This document shows, piece by piece, positions 26,813-39,399 of a stretch of DNA of 64,000 nucleotides (its first letter is position 1; each line of letters opens with the position of its first letter). The translations under genes and the position numbers were made by a program. Under the pieces are notes generated by a model. That model had not been told where the DNA came from. It ran no database searches and saw only the letters and a list, made by a program, of their open reading frames with translations. Source of the stretch: Paramecium pentaurelia (lineage: Eukaryota; Ciliophora; Oligohymenophorea; Peniculida; Parameciidae); assembly GCA_905183005.1 (NCBI GenBank), contig CAJJDO010000003.1:66727-130726 (forward strand), given 5' to 3'.

Positions 26813-28316
26813 TCAACTAGAGTGAAAATTTCCTAATTTATTATTCTAATTTTCTTTGGAAAGTGCTTAAAGTTTAAGCCATTTTAAATAGAGTTCTATT
26901 TTCTTTTTTAATGATGAGTCATCTGATAATTTCATCCAATCTTTAATATAATTTATCTCTTTCTCTAGATTTACCTAATTGAGTAATAATTTTGATTTTT
27001 AATTTAATAAAATTGTAAATAAATTATGATATCCCTTTTTCGAGGCTTCGTTGCTTAGTGTATTAATATACTCTATGATATGGAATAAATTTTAGGTTTT
27101 TCTTTTGGAAGTTGACTTATTTATTTGAGGTTTTAAACAATCTTAAATAGTATTTAAATAAACTTTTGTGATAATTTAAGCAAAAGAAACATTATTTTTT
27201 TTTATTATTAAAGTTGAGTTTTAATTTTATTTTACATTTTCAAATTTAGATTATGTTCTACGTATATTTTATAAATTTTGATTTTTTAATATAGTTTTTG
27301 AGGAATCTTTTCTTTTAGTTTAAGAGATTGTTTGATTTTCTATAGAATCATTTGATTTAGCATAGTGAAATTTACTGGAGTTAGTTCTTTCCCTAAAGGT
27401 TTTATTAAAATAATAAATTCTTTATGTTTTATTATCAAAGCTTTAGTTATTTTCATAAAAGGAATTAATTTATATTTTTAAGTTTTCTTTTGTAGCAAAA
27501 TAGTTAAATATGTCAGACCAGTTTAATCTATTTTTCTCTTATTTTTCTAAACATCCTTATAAAAATTTTGTTGATTTGAAACTAATTTTTGGTTGTTTTG
27601 GAATTATTAAAGATTAATTTTATATCTTATCTAAAAGATCTATAATATCACTTGCCATCCAAGGCAATTTTCCAAATAATAACTCAAAGAAAACTACTCC
27701 TAATGACCAGATATCACATTTAGAAGTATACTCCTATTTAAATAGAATTTAAGGAGCCATATAAATTGGAGTTCCAACAATAGAAGTCATTGTATTATTA
27801 ATTCTTCTAGAGAATCCAAAATCTGCAATCTTTAACTAGTCATTGTCAAATAAAATATTTGCAGGTTTAATGTCTCTATGAATGAAATTATTTTAGATTA
27901 TGCATTTCAATCCTCTTATAATACTTTTAATTATTTTAAGGGCAGATTCTTCACTTAATGGACTATTTTCTTATAGATATGTCTTCAAATCAGTTCCATT
28001 ACAATATTCTGTAATGATGTACAAATTATTGACAGATATTACAAAATCAATTAGTTAAACAATGTTTGGATGATTTAATTGTTTCATTATAGCAATTTCC
28101 TAGCTTTGTATATCAAAATCAACACTTCTTCTATCTATTACTTTAATTGCTACTAATTTTTCTATGAATAAATTAAATTTATTTACAAGTAGTCTCATGT
28201 TTTCCTAAATAAACAATTCCATATGATCCCTTCCCAATTATAGCTTTGAGACTGAAAATGTAAGAAGATATTCTCTTATCAGGTGGATAATTGATGATTT
28301 CTTGTTTTTTATTCAT
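26813..28316 (-). CDS. Ser/Thr protein kinase, ULK/Atg1-like
   Basis: About 492 residues with one 25-nt intron; the remaining length is divisible by three. The N-terminal kinase domain carries IGKGSYGIVYLG (P loop), LVAIKVIDRR (ATP lysine), FIHRDIKPANILFD, IADFGFSR and GTPIYMAPQILFKQEYTSKC, then DIWSLGVVFFELLFGKLPW. This order and wording fit the ULK group, which starts autophagy in other eukaryotes; ciliates have many such kinases with varied roles. The usual APE motif reads APQ, the Gln being a TAA. The C-terminal ~230 residues are basic and low in complexity. No membrane segment. ATG at 28316; TGA at 26813-26815. Confidence 0.87.
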
Positions 28317-28351
28317 ATTATTTTACTATATTTATACACTAAATTTATAGC

Positions 28352-31300
28352 TCACTCTTTTGTTGCTTTTGCATCTTTTGTTGTTTTACCATCTTTTCCA
28401 GTTTTCCCTTCTTCTTCTGAATTTTTATCAGCTAAACCATCTGTTTCTATTTGAGAAAACTTACTTTTGCCACCTCTCACTAGAACGCCTCTCTTTTTCT
28501 TGTTATTTAATTTATTCTAAATTTAATTATATAAAATTACTTCCTTTGTCAGATCTTAAATATGTAAAGGATTTGGACCTTTATTACCAAGATCATAATT
28601 CACTTCCTCTTCTTACTTATTTTATTTTTATTTTCCATCTTTTCTTTTATTTTATTGTTCATCCTTAAAAAGAATATCAATAATTCCTTTTATTGTTTCT
28701 TTGACACTATCTATTTCAGTGAAATTCATCATTTTATAAAACAAGTACTTATGGGCAGGTATGCATTTATATCTAATTTCTAGTAAGAATTTCATGAAAT
28801 TCTAATAGCTTGTAAATTCTTTTAATTTCTTATAAGTATTTGTAATTTCAAATATTAAATCATGATCTAAGGGAATTTTCTTTTCAAAGATATAAACTCG
28901 AATAACATCTTAAAATAGTGCCTTAGTATCATCAGATTCATGAGCATTTTCTTATTATTATAATAATGATAAAAATGCTTTTAACATTGTAATGTCATAA
29001 ACATTAGGAAATTTGACACCATAATCAGCCCAAATTTTTAAGGCATCTTCAAAAAAGTTGACATGAGATAAAAGCCAAAGTCTATAATCAAGTATATCAT
29101 ATTAATATCTAAATCTCTTAGCATCATTAATAACCAATCTTGCATCATCTGGTAATTTGGAATCCAACAATAATTATGAAAACTTTCTTACAAATTCTTT
29201 AAGTTAATCTTTTTATTATTATTTATATTCAGTCATAATTTTATTGACTTCAACTGGATCTTAAGTTGGAATTTATCTAAGTTTTCTTCCCATTAATTAA
29301 TCTTTCAAAGATTCATACAAAGACATATATCTATCTCTCTTATTCTAATTAATTAATCTCTAAAATATTGGTTATAATTCTTCAAACTTTAATACCCATT
29401 AATAAGCATAATAGAATCCAATAATCAATTATTCAGCTTCTGCTTCAAAATGTTTAAATTAATATAATAAATTAACAATCTTTCTCATTTATGTAAAATT
29501 GATAGTTATTTTAGTTGACAAAAATGCATAAAAGAATTCAGCACAAGTTTAAGGAATTTTATTATTTTTAGTAATTTATGTAATCTTTTCAAATGTAGAA
29601 TCATAAAGTACAGTCTCATAAAGACAATAATGAGCTAATACTCTCTTATATAATAATCTGTTATAATTTCCTTCTTACATAATGTAATCCAATAAATAAT
29701 TATATCCTTTTGATCCAATTGAAAATGGTGTGCATGTCTAATTAATATATTTTCCATAATTCTTTTCAATGTCTCCATATTATGTAGTATATTTCACTCT
29801 AATCTTCTCATTCACTTCAATTTTATTCTTAACTTAACAAATAATCTATGTAAATATTATTTTTGATTCTAAAGGTTTTTTAGCTTCTAATGCCTAAATA
29901 AGTTCAGATATCAAATATTAATGATAACCATCTTCACTTGATTTGATTCCACTTAAAAAGCTTTAAACATCTTCAACTAATTATTATCTTGACTAATCTT
30001 CTTTAAATAATTATTCAATCTAAAAATGAGCTTTAGCACTTAAATCTGTATTGTACAATTAATTATCAATTACATATTATTCTTATAATTGAGGTTAAAT
30101 TGGTTTATCTTATTCAGTACTTTCAAAAGGTAATTTATGTAATTATTCATTTGTATCGCTAGCTTTAGTTCTTCTAAATCTTTATGGTTATTCTACTTTT
30201 TGGAACATTTCTGATTATTTTTTTTACTCTTATCTAATTCTAATTAAACTAAAAATTATTAATAATATATTACTTATCACTATCCTCTGAAAATATTGAT
30301 TTAAGTTATTATGTCTCTCCTTTCTCCAAAAGGATCTTTCCATGCTTTCTTGACTATTATTATTTTTTTAATTATTATAATTAATTTAATTCTTCTTATT
30401 ATTTAACTTCTAAATCAATTGATTCAACAGATTTTAAATAATTCATAAAACCTGTTCCTTCATCTTTTGGGATTTCTTAATATTTTTAAGTACAAAAGTT
30501 TGATTTTGGTTTTTAAACAAATTATTTCTCTCTATATTCTTTAATCATTGGACGGTTTTCAATAATTACATTATGTAACATTTTAGAAAATTTTGTAAAA
30601 GTTTTAACTCTTGCTAATCTTATTTAATTATATTATTATTTCTCTTCTGTAATGGAAAAGATTTCTTCTTCCAAAGTCTTTTCTTAAGGTTATTCCTCAG
30701 TTGTTGTTTCTTAAGTTTCTTAAGGTTTTTCTTAACCTTCTTCTGTAGGTGTTTATTCTGGTTAAACTTAAACTGGACAAATAGTTTATAAAAGTGGTTA
30801 AATTTTTGAATGTTTTCTCAAACGAGTTTAAAGATCAGCTAATTCTTTTGATATTTCTGCCCTATGCTTATATTTTCTCAATTTTCTTTTTCTTTGTAGG
30901 AATTATTTAGTTAGATTATATCTTAAAAAGTTTCTATGTTATAATTTTTTTCTGTAAACTAATCTATGTGCAACATCAACAATATTAGATTTATAATTTT
31001 TATAGTGAAAGAGAGAAGATAATTCTTTTTCTAATAATAATGAAGAATTCTCTAAAACAGCTTCCTTTATGGCATTTTCTTTTACATCATAAGCGATAGT
31101 TTGATTAGAGTATATTAAATTAGATGAACTTGGATTATAACGGATTTAGAATTGTGAAACATCAATATATTTCCCTTTTAAGAATATTCCATCTAGATTT
31201 GTATAATTTTATATAGTCAAGGGTTTTTCTATAATTTAAAAATTATTTACTTGATTTATGTTATTGATATTCAATTAATCCTTTTTAATACTATGAATAA

Positions 31301-32670
31301 TATGTTTTGACATTTAAATTTTATAAAATTTAAGGTAATTCTTATTCTAAATAAAAAGTATATCTTTCATCTCCCATTGTTTATTTAAAACTTTCTAAAA
31401 TATCTTTGATTGGAAAAGCATATGCTAATCTCTATAATAATAAAAATTATAATGCAATAGCAACAATTGCTTTATCGAATGTTTCAGATCCAAAAAATAA
31501 ATCTGCTAAATATAATTACAATTCTTTATTTAAATTAATCTTAAATTTAACATTCAATAAAGTAACAAGTTGTTGTTTTAATGATTCCTAATTTACTTAA
31601 CCACCCCATTAGATATTTAAAATACCCTTAAGAAATGATTCATAATTAAGTAATTTAGTAGCATTTTCATTAAAAAAGAAATATTGTATCAACAATTAAT
31701 CTTATTCTGGGACTTTCTTAAGAAATTAATCAAATTTTTCTTGATCTTCAAAATACAATTCTTTGCTCTTCATTTCACTAAATCTAAGGATTGGTAAAAA
31801 TCTAGTATTTTTATACTCTATCTCTTTAATAATTTAATTAATTTGTTCTGGATTTAAATATTTCTAATAATGAACATAGAATTATTCAGGTAATTTATTA
31901 AGATATGTCTAAAAGGATGGTCTGTTAAAAATTAGTGTTCTATTTATAAATATATAAAAAATACATAAATTATTCTTCTTTCATAAATCCATATAATCCA
32001 CTAGTAAAATGAGATTTCAAATATTCATAAACTTGAGATGGTTGGAAACTATCATATCTCATAATGAGATTAGTCAAATTATAATTTTCAAAATCTCTTT
32101 ATCTTTGTTTAAATTTATCAAATAAATTTGGATTGGAGATCGATTTTTAACCTGTAAGTTCTCTATTCATTTATTCTTAGATATCTTCTTTAGTTGGTTT
32201 GTATGGTCTTATTTTGTTAGAAAAAATGTAATCCCTTTTGTATTTGAAGATCTTCTTTTCATGTACAAGGTCTCTAAAGATTCTCTATTTACTAGTCCTA
32301 CTAATGCGAGACACTCTTTTAATAGATTTTTGACCTTCTTGACCCTCTTCACCTTCTTATGTCTCAGTGATTGCTTCTTCAGCCTTTTACTTTTTAGGAT
32401 TGAAATATTAATTAATTTTTTTGATCATCTCTTCTTTGTTTGGTTTATATCTATAATAATTTAATAGAATCCTTTTTAATAAATAGTTGCCTTCATAGGA
32501 ATGAGAATAATACTTTATTTTTATCTATTGACTTCTTATTATTCTTCATAAGTATATTTTAACCTTGTCTTCTTCTTTTCTGTATCTTAAGACTCTGAAA
32601 ACTCGTAAAGGCAACCTGTAGTAGGTAAATACCTATAAAGGAGGGCTCTCTTTACATAGTTTTTAATCAT
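28352..32670 (-). CDS. Very large helical protein, probably mitochondrial (TPR/PPR-like)
   Basis: About 1,408 residues as one gene after removing four introns (20, 25, 22 and 25 nt); the total is divisible by three. The 22-nt intron near 31240 joins what look like two genes: in the unspliced DNA an ATG at 31313 could pass for a separate start. The N terminus MIKNYVKRALLYRYLPTTG is basic and free of acid residues, typical of a mitochondrial presequence. The body is long alpha-helical stretches without enzymatic motifs, compatible with degenerate TPR/PPR solenoids (VLAHYCLYETVLYD, FYYAYQWVLKFEELQPIF, YDILDYRLWLLSHVNFFEDA). A Glu/Thr/Gln-rich linker lies near residue 560, and the tail is Lys-rich. 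The 20-nt intron (GTC...AAG) near the start is atypical. A ciliate-specific mitoribosome or respiratory-chain subunit would fit; not proven. Confidence 0.65.
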
Positions 32671-32769
32671 AAATAAATTAAAATTATTTATTAAACATAA
32701 TTTGATTTTTTGATTGAGGATATATGTTTGAATATTGCTTTTTTATTTTATACATATTCTTATTTATCA

Positions 32770-34576
32770 TCAATTATAATAATTCCAGATCTTCAATAAG
32801 AAATCGGCATCAGTGACTTTAATCTCTCCTACTGCATCAACTAATTTTTAAGTATCTTATTTTAATTTAGAATACTCTTCTGGCACCTCAAGATTATTTA
32901 AAATTTATTTGTAAGTTTGAGCAGTGATAGTTGTATTAAATTTTTAAACATCTGGATTAACAAGAATATTTTATTCACCTTATTTTCTAAGACTATAGAT
33001 AGCTTTCTAGCAATTATAAATTTAATGATATTACTAATTCATAATAATGATTTTCTATATCTTCTACATTTTTGAAATCAAGATAAGGAGTCTTAGTTTC
33101 ATCATTGAGAATTTCAGAGGGGAATAATTGTTCCAAATCTACTCCTTCAAAAACTGATTTAGCATCAGGAACATTAGGAGGATTTAAGTTGTCACTATAA
33201 AATACTTTTAAATGAGGATTCTTTCTATAATTAGATTCGAATTCAAGGTTGGCTTCTTTAGCTTTAGCTTCAGCTTTTGCAAACAATTCTTCAACTAATT
33301 TTGAAAATTCTTAATCTTTATCCTTAATTCTTTCTGTATCAAATTCATATGATTTTGTAGTTCTGCCACCATAAATATCTTTAGTTTCTTTCTTTTTCTA
33401 TAGATTTTCTAAATCAATATCTTCACTATCTGTATGTGTTTCATCAGCACTGATATATTTATCGTCTTTTTCATCTTTATTTTGAGTTTCCTTCCCATCA
33501 AATTTCTCAATAAGACTATTATCATTAGTGATCATATAATCTTTTCCACCTTCTGATTCAAATAAATTAATTTATGATTTTGCTGCTTACATAATTTATT
33601 GAGCAGTTGAATTATCCATTTTTACAATTGTAATATATTTATCCCATAATTCAAGTAGATTATATAATCTTATAAGTTATTTATTCATTTCTTCTAATCT
33701 TTTTACTGGATTTGTTTCAAGTTCTTCTATTTTTTAAGCAATAACAGTTTAAAATGCACTATTTACTTTGTCTAATTATTCAGCCATTTCTTTTTCACTT
33801 AATTTTTTGTCTGTTAAAATAATTGCTTGACAAGTATCCCATTCAAATTTTAAATTTCCTAAGAGATTATCTTATTTTAAGAATTTGATTAAAGTCACAA
33901 TTCTTTGATATAATGGCATACCAAGTCTATTTTTCCATTCTAATTAGATATTTGGATCATTTAATCTAAATAAATAAATATATTATATACTTATCAATTT
34001 CATCATATTAAGCTGTTTCATAAAGAATTGCTTTTTCTTGTAAATCATGATAATATGACATTTCATCTAAAACAGTATCAGGAATTAATAGATTTCCAAC
34101 TAATTTTTCATATGAATTTTTATCAGAAATCCAATTTTTTGATTCTTCATTTAATACTCTAATAATTTATTGCCTATTCATTTTTTTAATATCTTATTCA
34201 ACTAGATATTTTTTAACTCTTTCATTTCTAACTCTTCTAATGTCTTATAACTTATTGAATTATTATGTTGCATTAAATGTTTAGATTACAGTTTAATTTC
34301 TTCTATGAATATCAAGTCTCTCTTATTTTGCTTTTTCTTTTGCCAAATAGTCATCTATATATTAATTTTCAATTTTAGTTTATTCTTCCCAAAAGTCCTT
34401 GACAATTCTTGACCTATACTTTGATATCTTTAATTTCCTACCTAATTCATTAAATGTTTATATTCAATCCTTTCTTTATCATATTCTGACATCTTAGGGG
34501 CTGGCCTTCTTAATTTATAATTAAACGAAGGAATACACACTAACTATCTCTTTCCTACCCTAATTAATTGTAGCAT
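32770..34576 (-). CDS. Probable mitochondrial protein, possibly mitoribosomal mS26-like
   Basis: About 576 residues after introns of 23, 25 and 28 nt, leaving a length divisible by three. The N terminus MLQLIRVGKRQLVCIPSFNY with KLRRPAPKM following is a good mitochondrial presequence. Then comes a helical, basic segment (RRVRNERVKKYLVEQDIKKM) ending in RVLNEESKNWISDKN, which resembles the mS26/PET123 family of the mitochondrial small ribosomal subunit. The rest has no family I recognise: acidic linkers, and FAKAEAKAKEANLEFESNYR near the C-terminal third. TGA at 32770-32772. It ends 100 bp before the start of the other predicted mitochondrial gene; both are on the minus strand. The mS26 idea rests on a short stretch read by eye. 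Confidence 0.6.
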
Positions 34577-34603
34577 ATTAAATATTTTAATTTTATTTTA
34601 ATA

Positions 34604-36028
34604 TCAGGATTTAAATATATCATAAAATTATACAATTAAATTGTATATTCCAATTCCCATAATCAAAACATAGAATGCAATCCTAGCAAACATAGGAATC
34701 GAATTCTTATCCTTATGATTCACACATTTTGTTTGTGTATCAATTTCATCATCTTCATCTCCTATCAAAGTGACCTTATTCTAAGTTTAATAACATTTCA
34801 GATGTAAACTGATAGGAACTATGTAGACCAATAAGAATCCACATACTGCTCCATCAAAGGAAATCACTACCCCAACTGGTATATTCAAAATTTGGATTGT
34901 TAAACATAACACCATAAACAAAATGCTGAATCCCCAATATACAAGTTTTGATGGTTCCTTCTTAGGATAAAGCACTTCCAAAATCTAATATTTGCTAATA
35001 TTATTAAAAATTGGGAATGCTGTAACCAAATGAACTAAAAATAGACTTTCTATAATAATTATCTCCACATCTGATTTGTTAAAACAATTCAAAATAGTTT
35101 AAGCATCATTTGTATTATTCAAACCCTAAATTATTTTATGTAATTACCAAAATTCCAATTGAACCAAATATTCCAACTATCCCATAGATTATTCCTGCAA
35201 CTGTGTAAGCTATAGCCAAATCTCTAGAATTGTTATCTCTCTTTTCATTATTTTTCATCAATTATCCTATAGCATTATGAATCATAAAGGCTAGAGCAAA
35301 TTAACCAGCTGGCTAACTAAATTCCCAAGACCATAACGTTATTTATTGAAATTTTTATGAAATATCTTCACTTGTTAGATTAACTATAAATATATAAATA
35401 ATAAAAATTCCATATGCAAATAAAGCAATTACTCCATAATGAGCTATTTTAACAATTGTTGTAATATCCTTGATTAACAGTAAAGTTGATAGTGGAAGAA
35501 AGACTATCAAGGCTTACCATTATATTGAATACCTTAAATATTATAAAGTACTAAATACTTGTTAAATACAAAATTTTCAGTCGCATCTGCAAACTCAATA
35601 TCATTATAGCTTAATATATATGTTATGATTGGGTATAACGTTAGATTAATTAATTGGAAGTATATTATACCTACTATGAATAATAAGGTGCCAGAACAGA
35701 ATCTGAAGGCTTACATCCATGGTTTCCCTAAAATTCTCTTGATCATATGTTCAGTATCTATTTCATCATCCTTAAGATGAAGTATTAAAAGAGAACAAGT
35801 ATTATATTGAACAAATCCCAATATAATCATTATCACAGTACAAGATATCACTCCATAATTCAAAAATACTAAAGGCAGTACTAAGCACAATGATCCAACC
35901 ATTGAATTAACTATTCCAACTATTGTTTATAAACTTGATTATGTTTTGTCTGGTCTTTAGATTGCTAACATAGACAGAACACTAGAGCTTTTTGAAGGTT
36001 TCCTATGTTTGATTTGAGTTTCTTCCAT
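34604..36028 (-). CDS. Amino-acid/auxin permease family transporter (AAAP)
   Basis: About 458 residues after introns of 26 and 22 nt (length then divisible by three). A soluble N terminus (MEETQIKHRKPSKSSS) precedes about eleven membrane helices. The first helices, IVGIVNSMVGSLCLVLPLVF with a broken helix 1, are the usual AAAP opening. FALAFMIHNAIGQLMKN matches the conserved region around helix 6, and the last helices are VYWGFSILFMVLCL and IPMFARIAFYVLIMGIGIYN. Proteins of this family (SLC36/SLC38) move neutral amino acids with protons or sodium across plasma or lysosomal membranes. Its TGA (34604-34606) is only 27 bp from the next gene's ATG. Confidence 0.83.
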
Positions 36029-36697
36029 TTAAATAATAATTTATAATTAACAATTGCTAATGTAAAATCTTTTTATAATCGAATTCATGATGTAAACGAA
36101 CACTTGTAATGATGAAATCTTGATATATTGCAATAATAATTTACAATTAATTAATTTTTCTCAAAATTTAAACGCATCATTATAATAAATATTATATATA
36201 TTCTATAATAGATTTTGTTGGGTAATATGATTTACATTAAATAAATACAAAATAATCATTTAATATTATTAAACATTTCAATAATGTGTAAAATAGGATA
36301 AACTAATTTACAATTATCTTTTATCTATTTTGTTAATAAAAAGGTGTCCTTAAAATTAGAAAATTAATCAAAATTTCATAAATTACATAATAATAAAACA
36401 TCAAATTTACTTTAAAATAAAATAACGAATTTTCTAATATTTATTAATTTTTTTTGAACATCTTTTAATTTTATTTTATAAAAGTATCTTACTGTTTTTT
36501 TAGTATGAATTATGATTTACATTTTTATTATAATTTATTCACATAAATTTTCTGTTCTTAAGACTTATAAATCAATTGATATTACTATTTGTTTATATAA
36601 AGAATAATTAATATATTATACAAACAAATTACAATTTATCACTAAGAAATTATCATCAATCTAAAACATTATATATAATAATATTAATTTGTTGTAA
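36029..36697. other. Divergent intergenic region
   Basis: About 670 bp of very AT-rich DNA between the heads of the AAAP transporter and the AGC kinase. Both promoters must lie here. No frame, RNA gene or clear repeat was found. Confidence 0.5.
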
Positions 36698-38373
36698 ATG
36701 CTAATTAATTCAACGAGTTAACGAAAACTAAAACAAAATAGCCTTTCCTAATTTAGAAGTCCAATAATAATTCCTAGTAGTTAACGTATCTCTCCAGTTG
36801 CTTCCGGTTTAAATAGTTTGAAAAACTTACATAACCATAAAGGATCTTAGATTGATATTAATAACCTAACTCGAATAATCAAACCTACAAAATTAAGCGA
36901 AGTATATGCTTATAATATGTTAGTCAGTGAATAATTTATAAATTTAAGTTTGGCTTGCAAAAGCTAAAGAGAATATAAAAGTAACAGCTGAAACTAAATT
37001 ACAATTACCTAAGAAACATATTAAATTTCCAAGTTAATAGTTCACAAACTTTAAAGACATTGTTCATACATCTATTAGTCCTAAATTAAATAGAGAAACA
37101 TTGTTTAGCAGAAATGCATTTAATTTTGAGTTCGTCATTGGAATAGGTGGTTTTGGAAAGGTCTGGAAAGTACAACATAAAAAGACAAGTTTGACATTTG
37201 CAATGAAGGAGATGTCTAAGGCATTGTATTATATTGATTAAATGTAGAATTGTTACCAAGAAAAGTGTACATTCTGTAATGAATGAAAGATAATTATTAA
37301 GTTAATTAAAGAATTCCTTTATAGTTAATATGAACTATGCTTATCAAGATAGAGAAAATCTTTATTTAGTGATGGATTATATGAAAGGAGGAGACCTAAG
37401 ATATCATATAGGAAAGATGAGAAGATTTAATGAACAATCCACAAGTATTATTAATATCATTCAAATAGAATTTTTCATTGCTTGTATAGTATAGGGATTA
37501 GAGTACATTCATTCAAATAAAATTATTCATAGAGATATTAAACCAGAAAATTTAGTTCTTGATGAAAAAGGTTATGTTCATATCACAGATTTTGGAATTG
37601 CCAGAATTTCCAAAACTGAAAATAACAGCGATACAAGTGGAACTCCAGGATATATGGGTATATCAATCATAAATATCATATTCTAGCTCCTGAAGTCATG
37701 TGTAGATAAAATCATACTTATGCTGTTGATTACTTTGCTTTAGGAGTTATAGCCTATGAATTCATGTTGGGGAGAGTAAAATATATATCTTATTTTATAA
37801 GAGACCTTATTTGGGAAGATCTAGATAAGAGATTAGAGATTCAATTTTAGCTAAATAGGTTTAGATAAGAAAAAGTGAAGTTCCAGATGATTGGTCTTTA
37901 GAAGCAGTCGATTTCATAAATTAGGTAAGTTATCCTTATTATTTAGCTATTATAACGAAAACCTTAAAATCGTTTAGGATATTCAGGCAGTCAAGAAATT
38001 AAAGATCATCCTTGGTTTGCTTAATTTCCTTGGGATAAATTGTAAAATAAATCTTTAACTCCTCCTTTTATTCCTAATGTAATTAATATCATAAATGAAT
38101 TTAGGCAAATGAAGATAATTTTGATTAAAAACAAATAATTTTAGAAGATGAAGAAAATAATGAATTAATTTAATCAAATATTCTTTTATTAAGAGATTAA
38201 AGTATACAAGGTAAAAATATATATATCAAATTTTTTTAGATCAATTCTAAGGTTATGAATTTTATTATCATGCTAATTCCTCATCAACAGAATAATCTTC
38301 TGGTTCTTCTACCAAACATAGTCGTAATCTAAGCGAAAGAATATAGTTTGCTGATAAAAGGAAAATAATATGA
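36698..38373 (+). CDS. AGC-family Ser/Thr protein kinase, STK32/YANK-like
   Basis: About 491 residues after eight introns (22, 22, 24, 29, 26, 22, 26 and 29 nt; the rest is divisible by three), an unusually high intron density here. Motifs: GIGGFGKVWKV, AMKEMSKA (ATP lysine), MDYMKGGDLRYHIGK, HRDIKPENLVLDEKG, TDFGIARI, TSGTPGYMAPEV. The AGC-type end of the domain and tail reads KPQNRLGYSGSQEIKDHPWF, then PPFIPN and an NEDNFD element. GGDLRYHI and the sequence before it favour the STK32 branch. The N-terminal ~120 residues are basic and Ser-rich. ATG 36698 needs the 22-nt intron after SE to reach the kinase frame. TGA 38371-38373. The 24-nt intron 37445-37468 is a multiple of three with no TGA in frame. 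Confidence 0.9.
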
Positions 38374-39399
38374 TCAAATTTTAGTTTTATATACTGCAAA
38401 ATTTTTGCAAAATTCTATATTTTTAATCCAAATCTTAATATTTTAATTAAACAAAATACAAATTCACTATTAATTAATAATTTAAACCATTGGAAAATAA
38501 TGAATCTAAATTTTGCTTCTTTATATAATTTAATCAAATTTAACATCTACAGTCTTCACTTTTAATTGTTATTTAAAACTTGAATTTCATTTTATAAATT
38601 TTTATTATATCATTAAAATCAGAGTGAATCTATTTTAAATTTGTTTATACTTGAAATATCAGGTTTCTACTTCTTTTGGCTCTTTTTTATTTAATTCAAA
38701 TAAATAACTTTATCTTATATTAAAAAATAAATGTAGCAAATATTTAAGTATTATTATTTACAGAAACAATAATTTTTGGATTAAAATAAAATAGTTGTTG
38801 ACTAAAGATTCATATTTCTTCAAAATTTACAAATTTAAATAGAAATCTGAATAAACCATAATATGATCTTTTTTGATATTGAAAAAGGATAATCTTAATA
38901 TTTTTTTTAAGAAGTCTGCAGAAGTAATATAAAAGTCCATCATTTTATCAAATTCAATATTGAGTTTATTTCGGATATAGAAATTTTAGATTTTCAGGTA
39001 AAAACATAAAATCATGATAATTAACTAATATATGTATTCTATTAAAAAACAAAAGCTTGGCCAATACTGATGCATATATCTCAATTACAAAAAGAACTTT
39101 GAAAGAATACTTAGTGGTCAAAATTAAAGCAGATCAAGAAGGATCTTAATTGAAGATATCAATCTAAAATTTCTGCATATTTTTCAGAATGAATTAATTA
39201 TCAATAAGAAAGTTCAAAATCTTATTTAATATCATTTTAGTATTTGTTTGTCACCTCTAAAAATGAAAATAGAATGATTGTGAAACTTTTATCATTAAAT
39301 TTAATTGTTATTAATACGCACTTTGATTTTTAATGAATTAAGATTTTTTATTAATATAAATATCATATAAAGAACTTTGAGTTTGTAATAATAAATATT
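38374..39399. other. Long intergenic stretch with an open but unassigned fragment
   Basis: About 1 kb. From roughly 38855 to 39270 the plus strand has protein-like frames: MIFFDIEKGQSQYFFQEVC, then after a frame change NTDAYISITKRTLKEYLVVK. They do not join with a normal short intron and match no family I know, so this may be a decayed gene. The rest is AT-rich with nothing recognisable. Confidence 0.35.

Noticed and set aside
28360..28668. 102-codon plus-strand ORF (MLLLHLLLFYHL...)
   Set aside because: Antisense to the Lys-rich C terminus of the minus-strand mitochondrial gene; Leu/Phe runs are simply the complement of Lys/Gln codons.
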